Assembly (NCBI GenBank): GCA_028866275.1
Contig: JAGWIK010000006.1
Span: 1 to 64,000 of the forward strand
Direction of reading: 5' to 3'
Source: Alphaproteobacteria bacterium
Lineage (GTDB): Bacteria; Pseudomonadota; Alphaproteobacteria; UBA9219
Length of the DNA stretch: 64,000 bases
Each line of letters starts with the position of its first letter. Positions within the stretch are counted from its first letter, which is position 1. The translations under genes and the position numbers were made by a program. This document shows, piece after piece, positions 38,090 through 47,667 of the stretch. The notes under the pieces are model-generated. The model saw only the letters and a program-made list of their open reading frames with translations. It made no database searches and was not told the origin of the DNA.

Positions 38090-39145
38090 CTAATGCTGAT
38101 ACCCCAACGGCGCCGGTGCGCCGTTATTGCCGCGCCCGCCATCCTGATATTGCCGGTTATCGCCGCCCTGCCCGCCATGACGGGAATCGTCATGATGTTG
38201 CGGCGCCGGCGCGGGCGCGGCCTGCGGAGCCGGGCCGCCATGATTGCGGGCATGGTCGTCATGGCGTTCCGGCATTTGCCCATGCGGCGCGGCCTGCGAT
38301 GACGGCATCGGCATGCCGACAGGACGCGGGGCCTCGTCATGCCGCATATTATGCGGCGGTTCCTGATGCCATTCATGGGCGGGCGGCGCGACACGCATTG
38401 GCGGGTTGGCAGGCATTTGATGCGGGTGTCCGCGATCGTCAGGCTGCGGCGATGCATGATGGTCGAAATCGCCGTGCCACCAGGCATCGGGCCCGTGACG
38501 GCGGATATCTTCACGGCTGTTGATGCGGTGATGTCCCCAATCCCAGAAAGGCACCACCCACACCGCCTGCGCCGCAGGCGCAACCGGTTCGACCAGAACA
38601 TAGCCGCCGCTGACGACGACGGATTGCGCGTGGTCGGACAGCAGCCGGCCCCCGCGATAGGCCTGCCAGCGCACGCGCTGGATCGAATCCATGACATCGT
38701 CGCGCTGGGTGACGAAGGCGTTGCCCAATTGCACCATCCAGTCCTGATTATTCGCCATCAAAAATAGCAAGCGCGGATCGGCCGCCACGGCTTTGACGCT
38801 GGCATCCCACGGCTGTTGTTGAAGGGCGGCGGTCAACGTCGCGGAATCCAGCGCCGCGATTTCAGGGTCGTCGCGCCACGTCGCGGCGGCGATCACCTGA
38901 TCGGGATAGGTCGCGGCGACGAAAATATCCCCCAGCATCCCGTCGGGATAAAGCGCGACGGGGGCCGTGATCTGGTCAAGCTGGGACGGCGTCAGCGCAC
39001 CGCTGAAAATGACATCGCCGTCGGGCGTTTCCGCGACCGGCGCGTCATACCCCTGCATATAGTCGTCCTGCGCCCGGGCGGACACCGACGACAGCAACGG
39101 CAAAACCAATAAAGAAGCGAACAGAAGCCGGCGCGGTGCGTTCAT
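38090..39145 (-). CDS. DUF3300 domain-containing secreted protein
   Basis: 351 aa. Signal peptide (about 1-26, SARA). The DUF3300 core reads LTPSQLDQITAPVALYPDGMLGDIFVAATYPDQVIAAATW, LQQQPWDASVKAVAADPRLLFLMANNQDWMVQLGNAFV and VMDSIQRVRWQAYRGG. From about residue 225 it turns into a long low-complexity His/Pro/Gln/Asp-rich tail (HHASPQPDDRGHPHQ and similar), possibly metal-binding or cell-wall associated. AAGGA precedes the ATG at 39145; an upstream start at 39187 is less likely. Function unknown. Confidence 0.85.
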   Translation of the reverse strand: MNAPRRLLFASLLVLPLLSSVSARAQDDYMQGYDAPVAETPDGDVIFSGALTPSQLDQITAPVALYPDGMLGDIFVAATYPDQVIAAATWRDDPEIAALDSATLTAALQQQPWDASVKAVAADPRLLFLMANNQDWMVQLGNAFVTQRDDVMDSIQRVRWQAYRGGRLLSDHAQSVVVSGGYVLVEPVAPAAQAVWVVPFWDWGHHRINSREDIRRHGPDAWWHGDFDHHASPQPDDRGHPHQMPANPPMRVAPPAHEWHQEPPHNMRHDEAPRPVGMPMPSSQAAPHGQMPERHDDHARNHGGPAPQAAPAPAPQHHDDSRHGGQGGDNRQYQDGGRGNNGAPAPLGYQH

Positions 39146-39305
39146 CGTGTTTTCCTTTCGGCGGTGGAGGGCGAGTCTGGGAAGCAATTATGGCCAAAGA
39201 ACGGCCCTATTATACGCGCGCACACGAAAAGTTGAGCTTTTTTTAACTCTACCCCCATAACCTGCAAGGCGAATTGCCGTTTTCATACCGGATGGATGTT
39301 CTACT

Positions 39306-40421
39306 ATGGCCAAAGACTATCTTAAACCGATGCTGGATGTCGGGTCGCCGCGCGTCCTGAATTGCAACGTCATGACCCAGCGCATGCTGGCCAAGAATCC
39401 GGAAGGCAAAACATTTTTCCGCTGCAAACCGCTGAACAACCTTGTGCTGATCAAGGACAGCGACCCCGACGCGCGCGGCGCGGCGGCATCGTCGATCGGC
39501 ACCAAGCTTTATATCCCCTTTAACGAAAAGGACATTTATGAAGGCGGGCGCACCATCTTTTTACACAACGCGCATATCGAACAGGCGTTGATCGATAGTT
39601 TCGGCGAAGGCGCGCTGCCTAAGGAATTGCTGGCCGAGGATATGCGCATCATGCATATCCTCGACAAACTACCGTCGCTCGACCCGTTTTTGCTGAAAGA
39701 CGTTTTCATCCGCGAAAAAATCGAGATGAACGACGCCTATTTCGAAGTCGAGCAATCGCTGTGGGATCAGATTGAATTGTACATCCTGCAAGGTTTTGAA
39801 CCGCTGGCCAAGGCGGCTTTCCCCGATGCGCTGTCATCCGACGAGGTGGCGCGCAAATTGATCGAGAAAATCTGGGAAGGCCGCGATCTGGAAGCATTAA
39901 AACCCCTGGTTCTGGCGTTCCGCCTGCCCGCGGGTCAGGAACTGGAAATATTCGCGGCGTGGAAAGGCATTATCTTTTACGGTTTCCAACGCATGCGGGC
40001 GACGCCGTTGGTTACGGAGTTTATCGCCTGGCTCAACGACGTTAAAATTCCCGTCGCCGCCGTGTCGGGTTCGGAACGGGCGGAAATCAAGGCGCAGCTC
40101 GACAATGCGCGGCAACAGCTTCAACATGATTGGCATGCGGCGGAAAATGTCCTGAACGAATATCAGGCCAGTTATGACAAGATGTTCAAATTGCGCGAAG
40201 GGTCGCAGGATTTCATCGCCTTTCTAAAAAACAGCAACAAGGCCTATTGGACGCTGGGCAACTGTCTGGGCCGCACGGGGCATGCCAGTTATTGCTGGGA
40301 TATCGTGTCGAAACGTTATCCGAACCGCAAAATGCCGTGGGAGCAATTGCGTGAATTCATCAACCTGACATCAAAAGTCTTTCCCATCGTCAAGAAAACC
40401 ACCACCGCCGTTGGTTGGTAA
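39306..40421 (+). CDS. Conserved-looking hypothetical protein, 371 aa
   Basis: I do not recognise this family. The protein is soluble-looking with no signal peptide. It has a mixed N-terminal third (RVLNCNVMTQRMLAKNPEG, FFRCKPLNNLVLIKD, LYIPFNEKDIYEGGRTIFLH) and a long helical remainder (IEQALIDSF ... KALVL, RAEIKAQLDNARQQLQHDWHAAENVLNEY). Codon use is like its neighbours, so it is native. ATG follows a 160-bp gap after the divergent DUF3300 gene and it precedes the RND pump genes on the same strand with a 100-bp gap. Coding confidence is high, function unknown. Confidence 0.8.
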   Translation: MAKDYLKPMLDVGSPRVLNCNVMTQRMLAKNPEGKTFFRCKPLNNLVLIKDSDPDARGAAASSIGTKLYIPFNEKDIYEGGRTIFLHNAHIEQALIDSFGEGALPKELLAEDMRIMHILDKLPSLDPFLLKDVFIREKIEMNDAYFEVEQSLWDQIELYILQGFEPLAKAAFPDALSSDEVARKLIEKIWEGRDLEALKPLVLAFRLPAGQELEIFAAWKGIIFYGFQRMRATPLVTEFIAWLNDVKIPVAAVSGSERAEIKAQLDNARQQLQHDWHAAENVLNEYQASYDKMFKLREGSQDFIAFLKNSNKAYWTLGNCLGRTGHASYCWDIVSKRYPNRKMPWEQLREFINLTSKVFPIVKKTTTAVGW

Positions 40422-40521
40422 AAAGCGACGGCAAAGGGGCGTGCCGCCCTTGAATTGCCACAATATCGGGCGCATGATGCGGACGGATTGAGTCCCCCTT
40501 TTTCGGTCGCCCGTTTTTCCC

Positions 40522-43500
40522 ATGTGGATCGTTCGCCTTGCCCTCGACAAACCTTATACGTTCGTCGTTTTGGCTCTGCTTTTGCTTGTCTTCGGCCCGT
40601 TGACGATCCTGACGACACCCAAGGATATTTTCCCGACCATCGGCATCCCCGTCGTCAGCACGATATGGGGATTCACGGGGCTGCCGCCTGACGAAATGGC
40701 CGACCGCATCACATCCGATTACGAACGCGCGATGACCACGACGGTCAACGATATCGAACATATCGAATCGCAATCCTTGACCGGCATTTCGGTCGTCAAA
40801 ACTTTTTTCCAGCCTTCCGTCAACCTCGACATGGCGATCAGCCAGATCACCGCCATCGCCCAGACGGTTCTGCGTCAGATGCCGCCGGGCACAGAACCAC
40901 CCTTGATCGTCAGCTATAACGCGTCGAGCGTGCCTGTCATCCAGATGGCGCTGTCCAGCGCGCAATTGTCCGAGCAGGAACTGTACGACCTCGGCAACAA
41001 TTTCATCCGCACCCAATTGGCGACGGTTCAGGGCGCGGCGCTGCCTTTCCCCTATGGCGGCAAAACGCGCCAGATACAGGTCGACCTCAACCAGAAAAAG
41101 CTGCAAGCGCTTGGCCTGTCGGCGCAGGACGTCAATACCGCCATCGGCGATCAAAACCTTATCATCCCGGCAGGCAGCGAAAAAATCGGCAGCATTGAAT
41201 ATAACGTCAAGCTCAACGCCAGCCCGTCGGCGGTCGACCAGTTGAACGATTTGCCGATCAAATATGTCGGCGGCAACCCCATTTACATCCGCGATGTCGC
41301 CCATGTGCGCGACGGCTTTGCGCCGCAGATCAACATCGTGCATATGGACGGCCACCGCGCCGTTTTGATGACGATTCTGAAATCGGGCAACGCCTCGACG
41401 CTCGATATCGTCAAACGCGTGCGCGCCGCCGTCGAGAAATTGCGCCCTGCCCTGCCCGACACGCTCGACATGGAGTTTATCGGCGACCAGTCGACCTTCG
41501 TACGCGCGGCTATTTCCGGCGTGGTGCGCGAAGGCGTTATCGCCGCCGCGCTGACCGGGTTGATGATTTTGCTGTTTCTGGGCAGCTGGCGCAGCACGTT
41601 GATTATCCTTATTTCCATTCCTTTGTCGGTTCTGGCGTCCATCATTGCGCTGTCGGCGCTGGGCCAGACGATCAACATCATGACGCTGGGCGGGCTGGCG
41701 CTGGCGGTCGGCATTCTGGTCGACGACGCCACGGTGGCGATCGAAAATATCAACTGGCATCTTGAGCACGGCAAGGAAGTCGTCGAGGCCATTCTGGACG
41801 GCGCGCGGCAGATCGCCACGCCCGCGCTGGTGTCGACCCTTTGCATCTGCATCGTTTTCGTGCCGATGTTTTTCCTGACCGGCGTGGCAAAATTTTTATT
41901 CGTGCCGATGGCCGAAGCGGTTATTTTCGCGATGCTGGCGTCCTATTTCCTGTCGCGCACCTTGATTCCGACCATTGCCAAATACCTGCTGCGCGCGCAC
42001 GAAGTCTATTTCGACGCGACGCATCCCGACGCAAAACCGCGCGGTTTCTTCGCGCGCCTGTCCTTTGCCTTCGAAGCGTGGTTCGACCGGCTGCGCCACG
42101 CCTACCGGCATATGCTGGAGGCCGTTTTGCACAGCAGGCGCATATTCATTGCCGGATTTTTGATTTTCGTTCTGGCTTCCTTGGGCGTGCTGGCGCCGTG
42201 GCTGGGCGCGGACTTCTTTCCCGCCGTCGACGCCGGGCAGATAAAAATGCACATCCGCGCGCCGGTCGGCACGCGCGTCGAAGACACCGCCGCCCTGTGC
42301 GATAAAATCGACGCCGCCATACGCGCCGTCATTCCCGCAAAGGAAATTATACGCATCGTCGACAATATCGGCCTGCCGAACAGCGGGTTGAATTTATCCT
42401 ATAGCAATTCCGCCCCCATCGGCCCCGAAGACGCCGATATCATGATTTCGCTGACGCCCCGCCACCATCCCATCGCCGATTACATCCGCACGTTGCGCCG
42501 TGTCATGCCGCGACAGATGCCCGCCGTCACTTTTTCATTCCTGCCCGCAGACATCGTCAGCCAAATTCTGGATTTCGGCCTGCCGGCCCCCATCGACGTG
42601 CAGATCGTCGGCCACAACCAAAATGCCGACTATGCCTATGCCGCCGAAATTCTGGATAAAATCCGCCATGTGCCGGGCATCGCCGACGCCCGCATCCAGC
42701 AGGCGCTGAACGCCCCCGAATTGCGCGTCAATGTCGACCGCACCCGCGCGCAGGAACTGGGCATCACCCAGCACGATGTCGCCACCGACATGCTGATCTC
42801 GCTGAGCGGCAGCTTCCAGACCTCGCCCACTTTCTGGCTCGACCCCAAAAACGGCGTGTCCTATGACATCGTGACGCAGTCGCCGCAATACCGCCTGACA
42901 TCCATCGACGACCTCAAGAACATTCCCGTGACCGGCAGCCTTGGCGGCGCGCCGCAAATTCTGGGCGGGCTGGCGACGGTGACGCCCGGCGTCGGGCCCG
43001 CCGTCGTGTCGCACTACAATGTTCAACCCACGCTGGATATTTTTGCCAGCCCGCAGGATCGCGACCTTGCCGGCGTGTCGAACGATATTCGCGGCATTAT
43101 CGCCGCCACCAAGGCCGACCTGCCCCGCGGGGCGTCCGTCGTTTTGCGCGGCCAGACCCAAACCATGCAAAAATCCTTTGAAGGGCTGGGCGTCGGCCTT
43201 CTGGGCGCGATCCTGCTGGTATACTGCCTGATCGTCATCAATTTTCAGTCATGGACCGATCCTTTCATCATTATCACGGCCCTGCCCGGCGCGTTGGCCG
43301 GCATCGTCTGGATGTTGTTCGTCACCCATACGCGCATCAGCGTGCCCGCGTTGACGGGCGCCATCATGTGCATGGGCGTCGCCACGGCGAACAGCATTCT
43401 GGTCGTCAGTTTCGCCCGCGAACGCATGGATGCCGGGCTTGACGCCGTTGCCGCCGCGCTGGAAGCGGGAACCACACGCCTGCGCCCCGTGATGATGACC

Positions 43501-43692
43501 GCGCTGGCGATGATTATCGGCATGGTGCCGATGGCGATGGGCATGGGCGAAGGCGGCGAACAAAACGCGCCGTTGGGCCGCGCCGTCATCGGCGGGCTGA
43601 TCTTTGCCACCTTTGCCACGCTGTTCTTCGTGCCGTCGGTGTTCAGCCTGATACACGCGCGACGCGCCAAAAACGAAACCGAGGCTTCATGA
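40522..43692 (+). CDS. RND-type efflux transporter permease (AcrB/HAE-like)
   Basis: 1056 aa, the usual RND length, with twelve expected membrane helices and two periplasmic loops. The TM4 proton-relay pair is present (GILVDDATVAIENI). At the TM10 position where AcrB has Lys940 the sequence is GVATANSILVVSFARERM, without Lys, as in a subset of RND pumps. It starts MWIVRLALDKPYTFVVLALLLLVFG. The stop overlaps the adaptor gene by four bases. The adaptor-after-pump order and the absence of a TolC gene here mean the outer-membrane channel is elsewhere. Substrate unknown. Confidence 0.94.
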   Translation: MWIVRLALDKPYTFVVLALLLLVFGPLTILTTPKDIFPTIGIPVVSTIWGFTGLPPDEMADRITSDYERAMTTTVNDIEHIESQSLTGISVVKTFFQPSVNLDMAISQITAIAQTVLRQMPPGTEPPLIVSYNASSVPVIQMALSSAQLSEQELYDLGNNFIRTQLATVQGAALPFPYGGKTRQIQVDLNQKKLQALGLSAQDVNTAIGDQNLIIPAGSEKIGSIEYNVKLNASPSAVDQLNDLPIKYVGGNPIYIRDVAHVRDGFAPQINIVHMDGHRAVLMTILKSGNASTLDIVKRVRAAVEKLRPALPDTLDMEFIGDQSTFVRAAISGVVREGVIAAALTGLMILLFLGSWRSTLIILISIPLSVLASIIALSALGQTINIMTLGGLALAVGILVDDATVAIENINWHLEHGKEVVEAILDGARQIATPALVSTLCICIVFVPMFFLTGVAKFLFVPMAEAVIFAMLASYFLSRTLIPTIAKYLLRAHEVYFDATHPDAKPRGFFARLSFAFEAWFDRLRHAYRHMLEAVLHSRRIFIAGFLIFVLASLGVLAPWLGADFFPAVDAGQIKMHIRAPVGTRVEDTAALCDKIDAAIRAVIPAKEIIRIVDNIGLPNSGLNLSYSNSAPIGPEDADIMISLTPRHHPIADYIRTLRRVMPRQMPAVTFSFLPADIVSQILDFGLPAPIDVQIVGHNQNADYAYAAEILDKIRHVPGIADARIQQALNAPELRVNVDRTRAQELGITQHDVATDMLISLSGSFQTSPTFWLDPKNGVSYDIVTQSPQYRLTSIDDLKNIPVTGSLGGAPQILGGLATVTPGVGPAVVSHYNVQPTLDIFASPQDRDLAGVSNDIRGIIAATKADLPRGASVVLRGQTQTMQKSFEGLGVGLLGAILLVYCLIVINFQSWTDPFIIITALPGALAGIVWMLFVTHTRISVPALTGAIMCMGVATANSILVVSFARERMDAGLDAVAAALEAGTTRLRPVMMTALAMIIGMVPMAMGMGEGGEQNAPLGRAVIGGLIFATFATLFFVPSVFSLIHARRAKNETEAS

Positions 43693-44879
43693 CCGATCCG
43701 CACGCCACGCCACGCCCCCCTGCGCCCGCCGCGAAATCGCGCCTGCGTTTCGTGACGATAGCCACGCTTGCGATTTTCATCGCCATAGGCGCGGCGGGCA
43801 TCGCCAGCCGCGCCGCCGATGCGCGCCGTCTGAAACAGACGACGGACGAAGCCGCCCTGCCTACGGTCGCGGTCATGACGGCGCAAAAAGGCGCCGTGAC
43901 GCAAACGCTCGACCTGCCGGGCACGATACAGGCCTGGCACGAAGCGGTGATTTACGCGCGCACCGGCGGCTATCTGAAAGACTGGAAGGTCGATATCGGC
44001 GCAAAGGTCAAACAAGGCGACGTGCTGGCCGATATCGACGCCCCCGATTTGGACGCTCAATTCCGGCAGGCTCAGGCCGATCTGGCCACCGCTATTGCCA
44101 ACAACAACATCGCGCAATTGACGGCGCGGCGTTACGCGACGCTGCGCAAGACGGATTCCGTATCGCAGCAGCAGGCCGATACGGCACAGGCCGCGGCCGA
44201 CGCCGATGCGGCCGCGGTTAATTCGGCCAAGGCCAATTTGGACCATTTGCAGCAGGAAGAAGATTTCAAGCAGGTTGTCGCCCCCTTCGACGGCACGATC
44301 ACCGCGCGCAACACCGATGTCGGCGCATTGGTCATCGGCGAAAGCAACGGCACGGGGCAGGATCTGTTCCACATCGCCGACACCGGCAAATTACGCATCT
44401 ATGTCCAGGTCCCCGAAAATGACGCGGCGAGCATAACCCCGGACATCAAGGCCGAATTGCATTTCCCCGAACGCCCCGCGGATGTCGTGCCCGCGACATT
44501 AAGCCATATGGCCGATGCGCTGGACCCGACCAATCGCACGCTGATGCTGGAATTCGACGTCGATAATGCCGACGGGCGGATATTGGCGGGCGGCTATACC
44601 GACGTGCATATAACCATTCCCGGGCGAAGCGACACGGTTGTTCTGCCCGTCGGCGCGATGCTGTTCCGCGATGTGCCGCGCGTGGCGACCGTCGACGACA
44701 AGGGCGTGGCGACCTTGCATAAGGTCAAAATCGGCCGCGATTACGGCAGGACGATTGAAATCACGGACGGCATCGCCCCCGGTGATCGCGTTATCGTCAA
44801 CCCGCCGGATTCGTTGCAGGACGGCGAACGCGTGCGCATCGTCGGCGACGCGCACGGTGACAATCAGCCGGCCAAATAA
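43689..44879 (+). CDS. RND efflux periplasmic adaptor subunit
   Basis: 396 aa. Membrane anchor at about 20-42, then barrel-sandwich hybrid halves (AVIYARTGGYLKDWKVDIGAKVKQGDVLADIDAPDLDAQF and VVAPFDGTITARNTDVGALV) flanking a helical hairpin rich in Ala/Gln/Asp. Beta-barrel and membrane-proximal domains follow (RIYVQVPENDA, TLHKVKIGRDYGRTIEI, GDRVIVNPPDSLQDGERV). ATGA overlap with the pump gene. The 3' end overlaps the convergent flavoprotein gene by 16 bp. Confidence 0.94.
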   Translation: MTDPHATPRPPAPAAKSRLRFVTIATLAIFIAIGAAGIASRAADARRLKQTTDEAALPTVAVMTAQKGAVTQTLDLPGTIQAWHEAVIYARTGGYLKDWKVDIGAKVKQGDVLADIDAPDLDAQFRQAQADLATAIANNNIAQLTARRYATLRKTDSVSQQQADTAQAAADADAAAVNSAKANLDHLQQEEDFKQVVAPFDGTITARNTDVGALVIGESNGTGQDLFHIADTGKLRIYVQVPENDAASITPDIKAELHFPERPADVVPATLSHMADALDPTNRTLMLEFDVDNADGRILAGGYTDVHITIPGRSDTVVLPVGAMLFRDVPRVATVDDKGVATLHKVKIGRDYGRTIEITDGIAPGDRVIVNPPDSLQDGERVRIVGDAHGDNQPAK

Positions 44880-46090
44880 GCCAGCGCGCCGCGCGCCGCC
44901 GCCACGGCGGTGCTGAAACAGCCTTGCAGCAGATAGCCGCCGGTCGGCGCTTCCCAATCCAGCATTTCGCCCGCGACGAAAACGCCGGGCTTGCCGCGCA
45001 GCATGAAATGATCGTCGCAGGCGTCGCGGGCAATGCCGCCCGCGCTGGATATCGCCCGCGCGATGCCCGCGGTTGCAGTCAGGGTCAGCGGCGCGGCTTT
45101 GATGCGCGCGGCAAGCCTGTGCGGATCGGCGGGCGGCGATGCATCGCCCAGCGTTTCGCGCAACAGGCCGATCGCCGCGGGCGGCAAGCCGGCCGCCTTG
45201 CGCATGAAGGTTGAAAATGATTGGCTGCCGCGCGGCGATTGCAGCCGTTTGGCCAATGCGGCTTCATCAAGACCGGGCCGCAGATCAAGCGTCACGGTCG
45301 CGTGGCCTTTGGCGTCAATGGCGTCGCGCAAGGCCGCCGACAGGGCATAAACCGCGCCGCCTTCGATGCCGGTTTGCGTGATCATCGCTTCGCCGCGCAC
45401 GGCCCGCCCGCCAAAAGACAGGGCCAACGGTTTCAATGGCTGTCCGGCGAAGCGCGAGGCGAAGCCTTGCCGCCACGGCACAACAAAACCGCAATTGGCG
45501 GGGCGCAACGGCGAAACCCCGGCGCCCGCCGCGCGCAGAATATCGGCCCAGCCGCCATCCGCGCCCAGACGCGGCCATGACGCGCCACCCAATGCCAGAA
45601 CCGTGACATCGGGGGTGACGCGCGCCTCTTGTCCGGCGGCATCGACGAATAACAGATGACCATCCCCGTCCCAGCCGCGCCAGTCGTGCCGCAGGGCGAA
45701 AGCAACGCCCATCCGGTCAAGGCGCCGCAGCCATGCCCGCAACAAGGGCGAGGCCTTCATCGCCGCGGGGAATACGCGGCCGCTGCTGCCGACAAAGACC
45801 GCCTGCCCCAACCCCTCGGCCCAGTCACGCAGGGCCTCGGGCGGAAAAAGATCCAGCACGGGCGTCATCCACGGCGTGGCCGCGCCGTATTTGGCGGCAA
45901 AACCCGGCATGGGTTCGCTGTGGGTCAGGTTTAGCCCGCCCCGCCCCGCCATCAGGAATTTGCGCGCCAGGGACGGCATCCGGTCGTAAACGGTGACCCG
46001 TACGCCCGCCCCGGCCAGTTTTTCCGCCGCCATGAGCCCGGCCGGGCCGCCGCCGATCACGGCGGCCTTTTTGTTTTCAAACTGTTTCAA
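44864..46090 (-). CDS. TIGR03862 / HI0933-type FAD flavoprotein
   Basis: About 408 aa. Dinucleotide-binding AAVIGGGPAGLMAAEKLAGAGVRVTVYDR at the N-terminus, then FLMAGRGGLNLTHSEP typical of the BaiN/HI0933 group, LGGASWPRLGADG, and the closing FAD block GVFVAGEMLDWEAPTGGYLLQGCFSTAVAAARGA. The physiological reaction of this group is unsettled. The start is uncertain: I use a TTG at 46090 directly before the Rossmann strand. The open frame continues to a GTG at 46174, but that stretch is AT-rich and carries the ribosome site of the divergent gene. Confidence 0.85.
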   Translation of the reverse strand: MKQFENKKAAVIGGGPAGLMAAEKLAGAGVRVTVYDRMPSLARKFLMAGRGGLNLTHSEPMPGFAAKYGAATPWMTPVLDLFPPEALRDWAEGLGQAVFVGSSGRVFPAAMKASPLLRAWLRRLDRMGVAFALRHDWRGWDGDGHLLFVDAAGQEARVTPDVTVLALGGASWPRLGADGGWADILRAAGAGVSPLRPANCGFVVPWRQGFASRFAGQPLKPLALSFGGRAVRGEAMITQTGIEGGAVYALSAALRDAIDAKGHATVTLDLRPGLDEAALAKRLQSPRGSQSFSTFMRKAAGLPPAAIGLLRETLGDASPPADPHRLAARIKAAPLTLTATAGIARAISSAGGIARDACDDHFMLRGKPGVFVAGEMLDWEAPTGGYLLQGCFSTAVAAARGALAYLAG

Positions 46091-46174
46091 GGCGCGTTGA
46101 CACTGTATTTTTTTCGTGTAAGAGGACTGCGTCTTTAAAGATAAGCATTTCCGGTTTTTCAAGGAGAATCGCAC

Positions 46175-46480
46175 GTGTCGAAAGCCGAATGGGGAACTAA
46201 GCGTATTTGCCCGAGCTGTGGCAAACGTTATTATGACATGAGGAAGAACCCGCCGGTTTGCCCGAGCTGCAAAACCGCGTTCGACCCCGAAAACATGATG
46301 CGCGCGCGCCGCAACCGCCCCGCCGATAAAAAAGCCGCCAAACCGGAAGACATCATCGACGATCTGCCCATAACGGAAGATTCGGCCGAGGATGCCGAAG
46401 CCATGATCGAAGATGCCGAGGAATTGGGCGATGATGGCGTCGACGAAGTTGTCGAGGTCGAGGAAGAAGAAGAACGTTAG
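46175..46480 (+). CDS. TIGR02300 (FYDLN acid) family protein
   Basis: 101 aa. A zinc-ribbon-like N-terminus RICPSCGKRYYDMRKNPPVCPSCKT (two C-x2-C pairs around the FYDLN-type motif, here YYDMRKNP) is followed by a strongly acidic tail (EDAEAMIEDAEELGDDGVDEVVEVEEEEER). An alphaproteobacterial family of unknown function. GTG start with AAGGAG nine bases upstream. Confidence 0.92.
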   Translation: MSKAEWGTKRICPSCGKRYYDMRKNPPVCPSCKTAFDPENMMRARRNRPADKKAAKPEDIIDDLPITEDSAEDAEAMIEDAEELGDDGVDEVVEVEEEEER

Positions 46481-46512
46481 GGGTTAGGCCGGAAACGGCC
46501 TAGAATAGGCGG

Positions 46513-47448
46513 ATGAAAATCGTCTTTTTCTGCCCGCCGGTTTCCGTCATCAATGGCGGGATCAAACATATCTTTCGCATGGCCGAGGCGTTGATCGCGC
46601 AAGGGCGCGACGCCGTCGTGTTCGAACAGAACGGTGAACGGCCCGTCTGGTTCGCATCGACCGCACCCGTTGTCGGGCAAAGTATTTTCAATGACATAAG
46701 CGACCATCTTTATGTGCTGCCCGAAGACCAGCCGCGCATTCTGGCCGATTTCGCCCGCCTGCCGCCGCGCAAGGTCATCTATAGCCAGAACCATTTTTAC
46801 GGCGCGCTGGGCATCGGCTCCGCGCGAAGCTATGCCGATTACGGCGTCACCGACATCCTGTGCAGCAGCCGCACGATTTACGATCACGCCCGGCATCGCC
46901 ACCCCGCCCTGCGCGCCCATATCGTGCCCTGCGCCGTCGACCCGGCTTTGTTCGCCCCCGCCGCCGGCAAACAGAAGGTTATCGCCTATATGCCGCGCAA
47001 ACGGCCTATCGAGGCCGTGTATCTGCGCGACATGTTCCGCTTTGCCTTTCCGCAATATAATGATTGGACGTGGCACGAAATCACCAACGCCGGAGAGGCC
47101 GAGGCCGCGCGGGCCATGGGCGACGCCGCCGTCTTTTTATCCCTAAGCCGGCTGGAGGGGTTCGGCCTGACGCCGCTGGAAGCGATGGCATCCGGTTGTA
47201 TCGTCGCTGGCTTTACCGGCATCGGCGGGCGCGAATACGCCACGCCGGAAAACGGATTCTGGGTCGCCGAGGATGATTATGCCGGGTGCATCGCCGCGCT
47301 GGCGCAGGCGGTCGCATTAAGCCAGTCCACTGGCCCCGCCCGCGCCGCCTATGCCGACGCCGCCCGAAGCACAGCGCAACGCTTTACACCCGCCACCTTT
47401 CAACAGGGCGTGCGCGCGGCGTGGGCGGCGATATTGGGCGGGAAATAG
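46513..47448 (+). CDS. Glycosyltransferase (GT4-like)
   Basis: 311 aa. GT-B pattern: NGGIKHIFRMAEALIAQGRDAVVFEQNG at the acceptor side, VPCAVDPALFAP linker, and DAAVFLSLSRLEGFGLTPLEAMASGCIVAGFTGIGGREYA as the E-x7-E donor motif. ATG lies 33 bp after the TIGR02300 stop. Sugar and acceptor unknown. A hairpin with a short T-run follows, before the tRNA. Confidence 0.85.
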   Translation: MKIVFFCPPVSVINGGIKHIFRMAEALIAQGRDAVVFEQNGERPVWFASTAPVVGQSIFNDISDHLYVLPEDQPRILADFARLPPRKVIYSQNHFYGALGIGSARSYADYGVTDILCSSRTIYDHARHRHPALRAHIVPCAVDPALFAPAAGKQKVIAYMPRKRPIEAVYLRDMFRFAFPQYNDWTWHEITNAGEAEAARAMGDAAVFLSLSRLEGFGLTPLEAMASGCIVAGFTGIGGREYATPENGFWVAEDDYAGCIAALAQAVALSQSTGPARAAYADAARSTAQRFTPATFQQGVRAAWAAILGGK

Positions 47449-47497
47449 CGTTTTCACGCCTCCGTGGCGGGCGGGCTCACATTTTTTGCAAAAATCT

Positions 47498-47517
47498 CTT
47501 GCCCTTGGGGCAAGTTT
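47498..47517 (+). terminator. Possible intrinsic terminator upstream of tRNA-Ala
   Basis: CTTGCCC-TTG-GGGCAAG followed by TTTCGG. It sits 50 bp after the glycosyltransferase stop and 40 bp before the tRNA. The T-run is short, so efficiency is doubtful. Confidence 0.45.
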
Positions 47518-47556
47518 CGGTCATTTTGCGCGCCTTACGTCGATACGACCTCGTGT

Positions 47557-47632
47557 GGGGCCATAGCTCAGCTGGGAGAGCGCAACAATGGCATTGTTGA
47601 GGTCAGGGGTTCGATCCCCCTTGGCTCCACCA
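47557..47632 (+). tRNA. tRNA-Ala (anticodon GGC)
   Basis: 76-nt cloverleaf: acceptor GGGGCCA pairs with TGGCTCC (one G-T), D arm TAGCTCAGCTGGGAGAGC, anticodon stem CAACA/TGTTG with loop ATGGCAT giving GGC, T arm GGGGTTCGATCCCCC, and an encoded ACCA end. It reads GCC/GCU codons. Its 3' end is partly repeated about 810 bp downstream, which marks it as a possible integration target. Confidence 0.96.
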
Positions 47633-47667
47633 ATTCATCTTTTTTATTTGCAAGAATTGGAAATGCC

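Noticed and set aside
46091-46174. N-terminal extension of the flavoprotein to GTG 46174
   Set aside because: The stretch is AT-rich and carries the ribosome site of the divergent TIGR02300 gene; the family starts at the Rossmann strand.
47464-47667. N-terminal extension of the secreted protein across the tRNA
   Set aside because: The extension is a translation of the tRNA gene; the GTG at 47668 yields a proper signal peptide.
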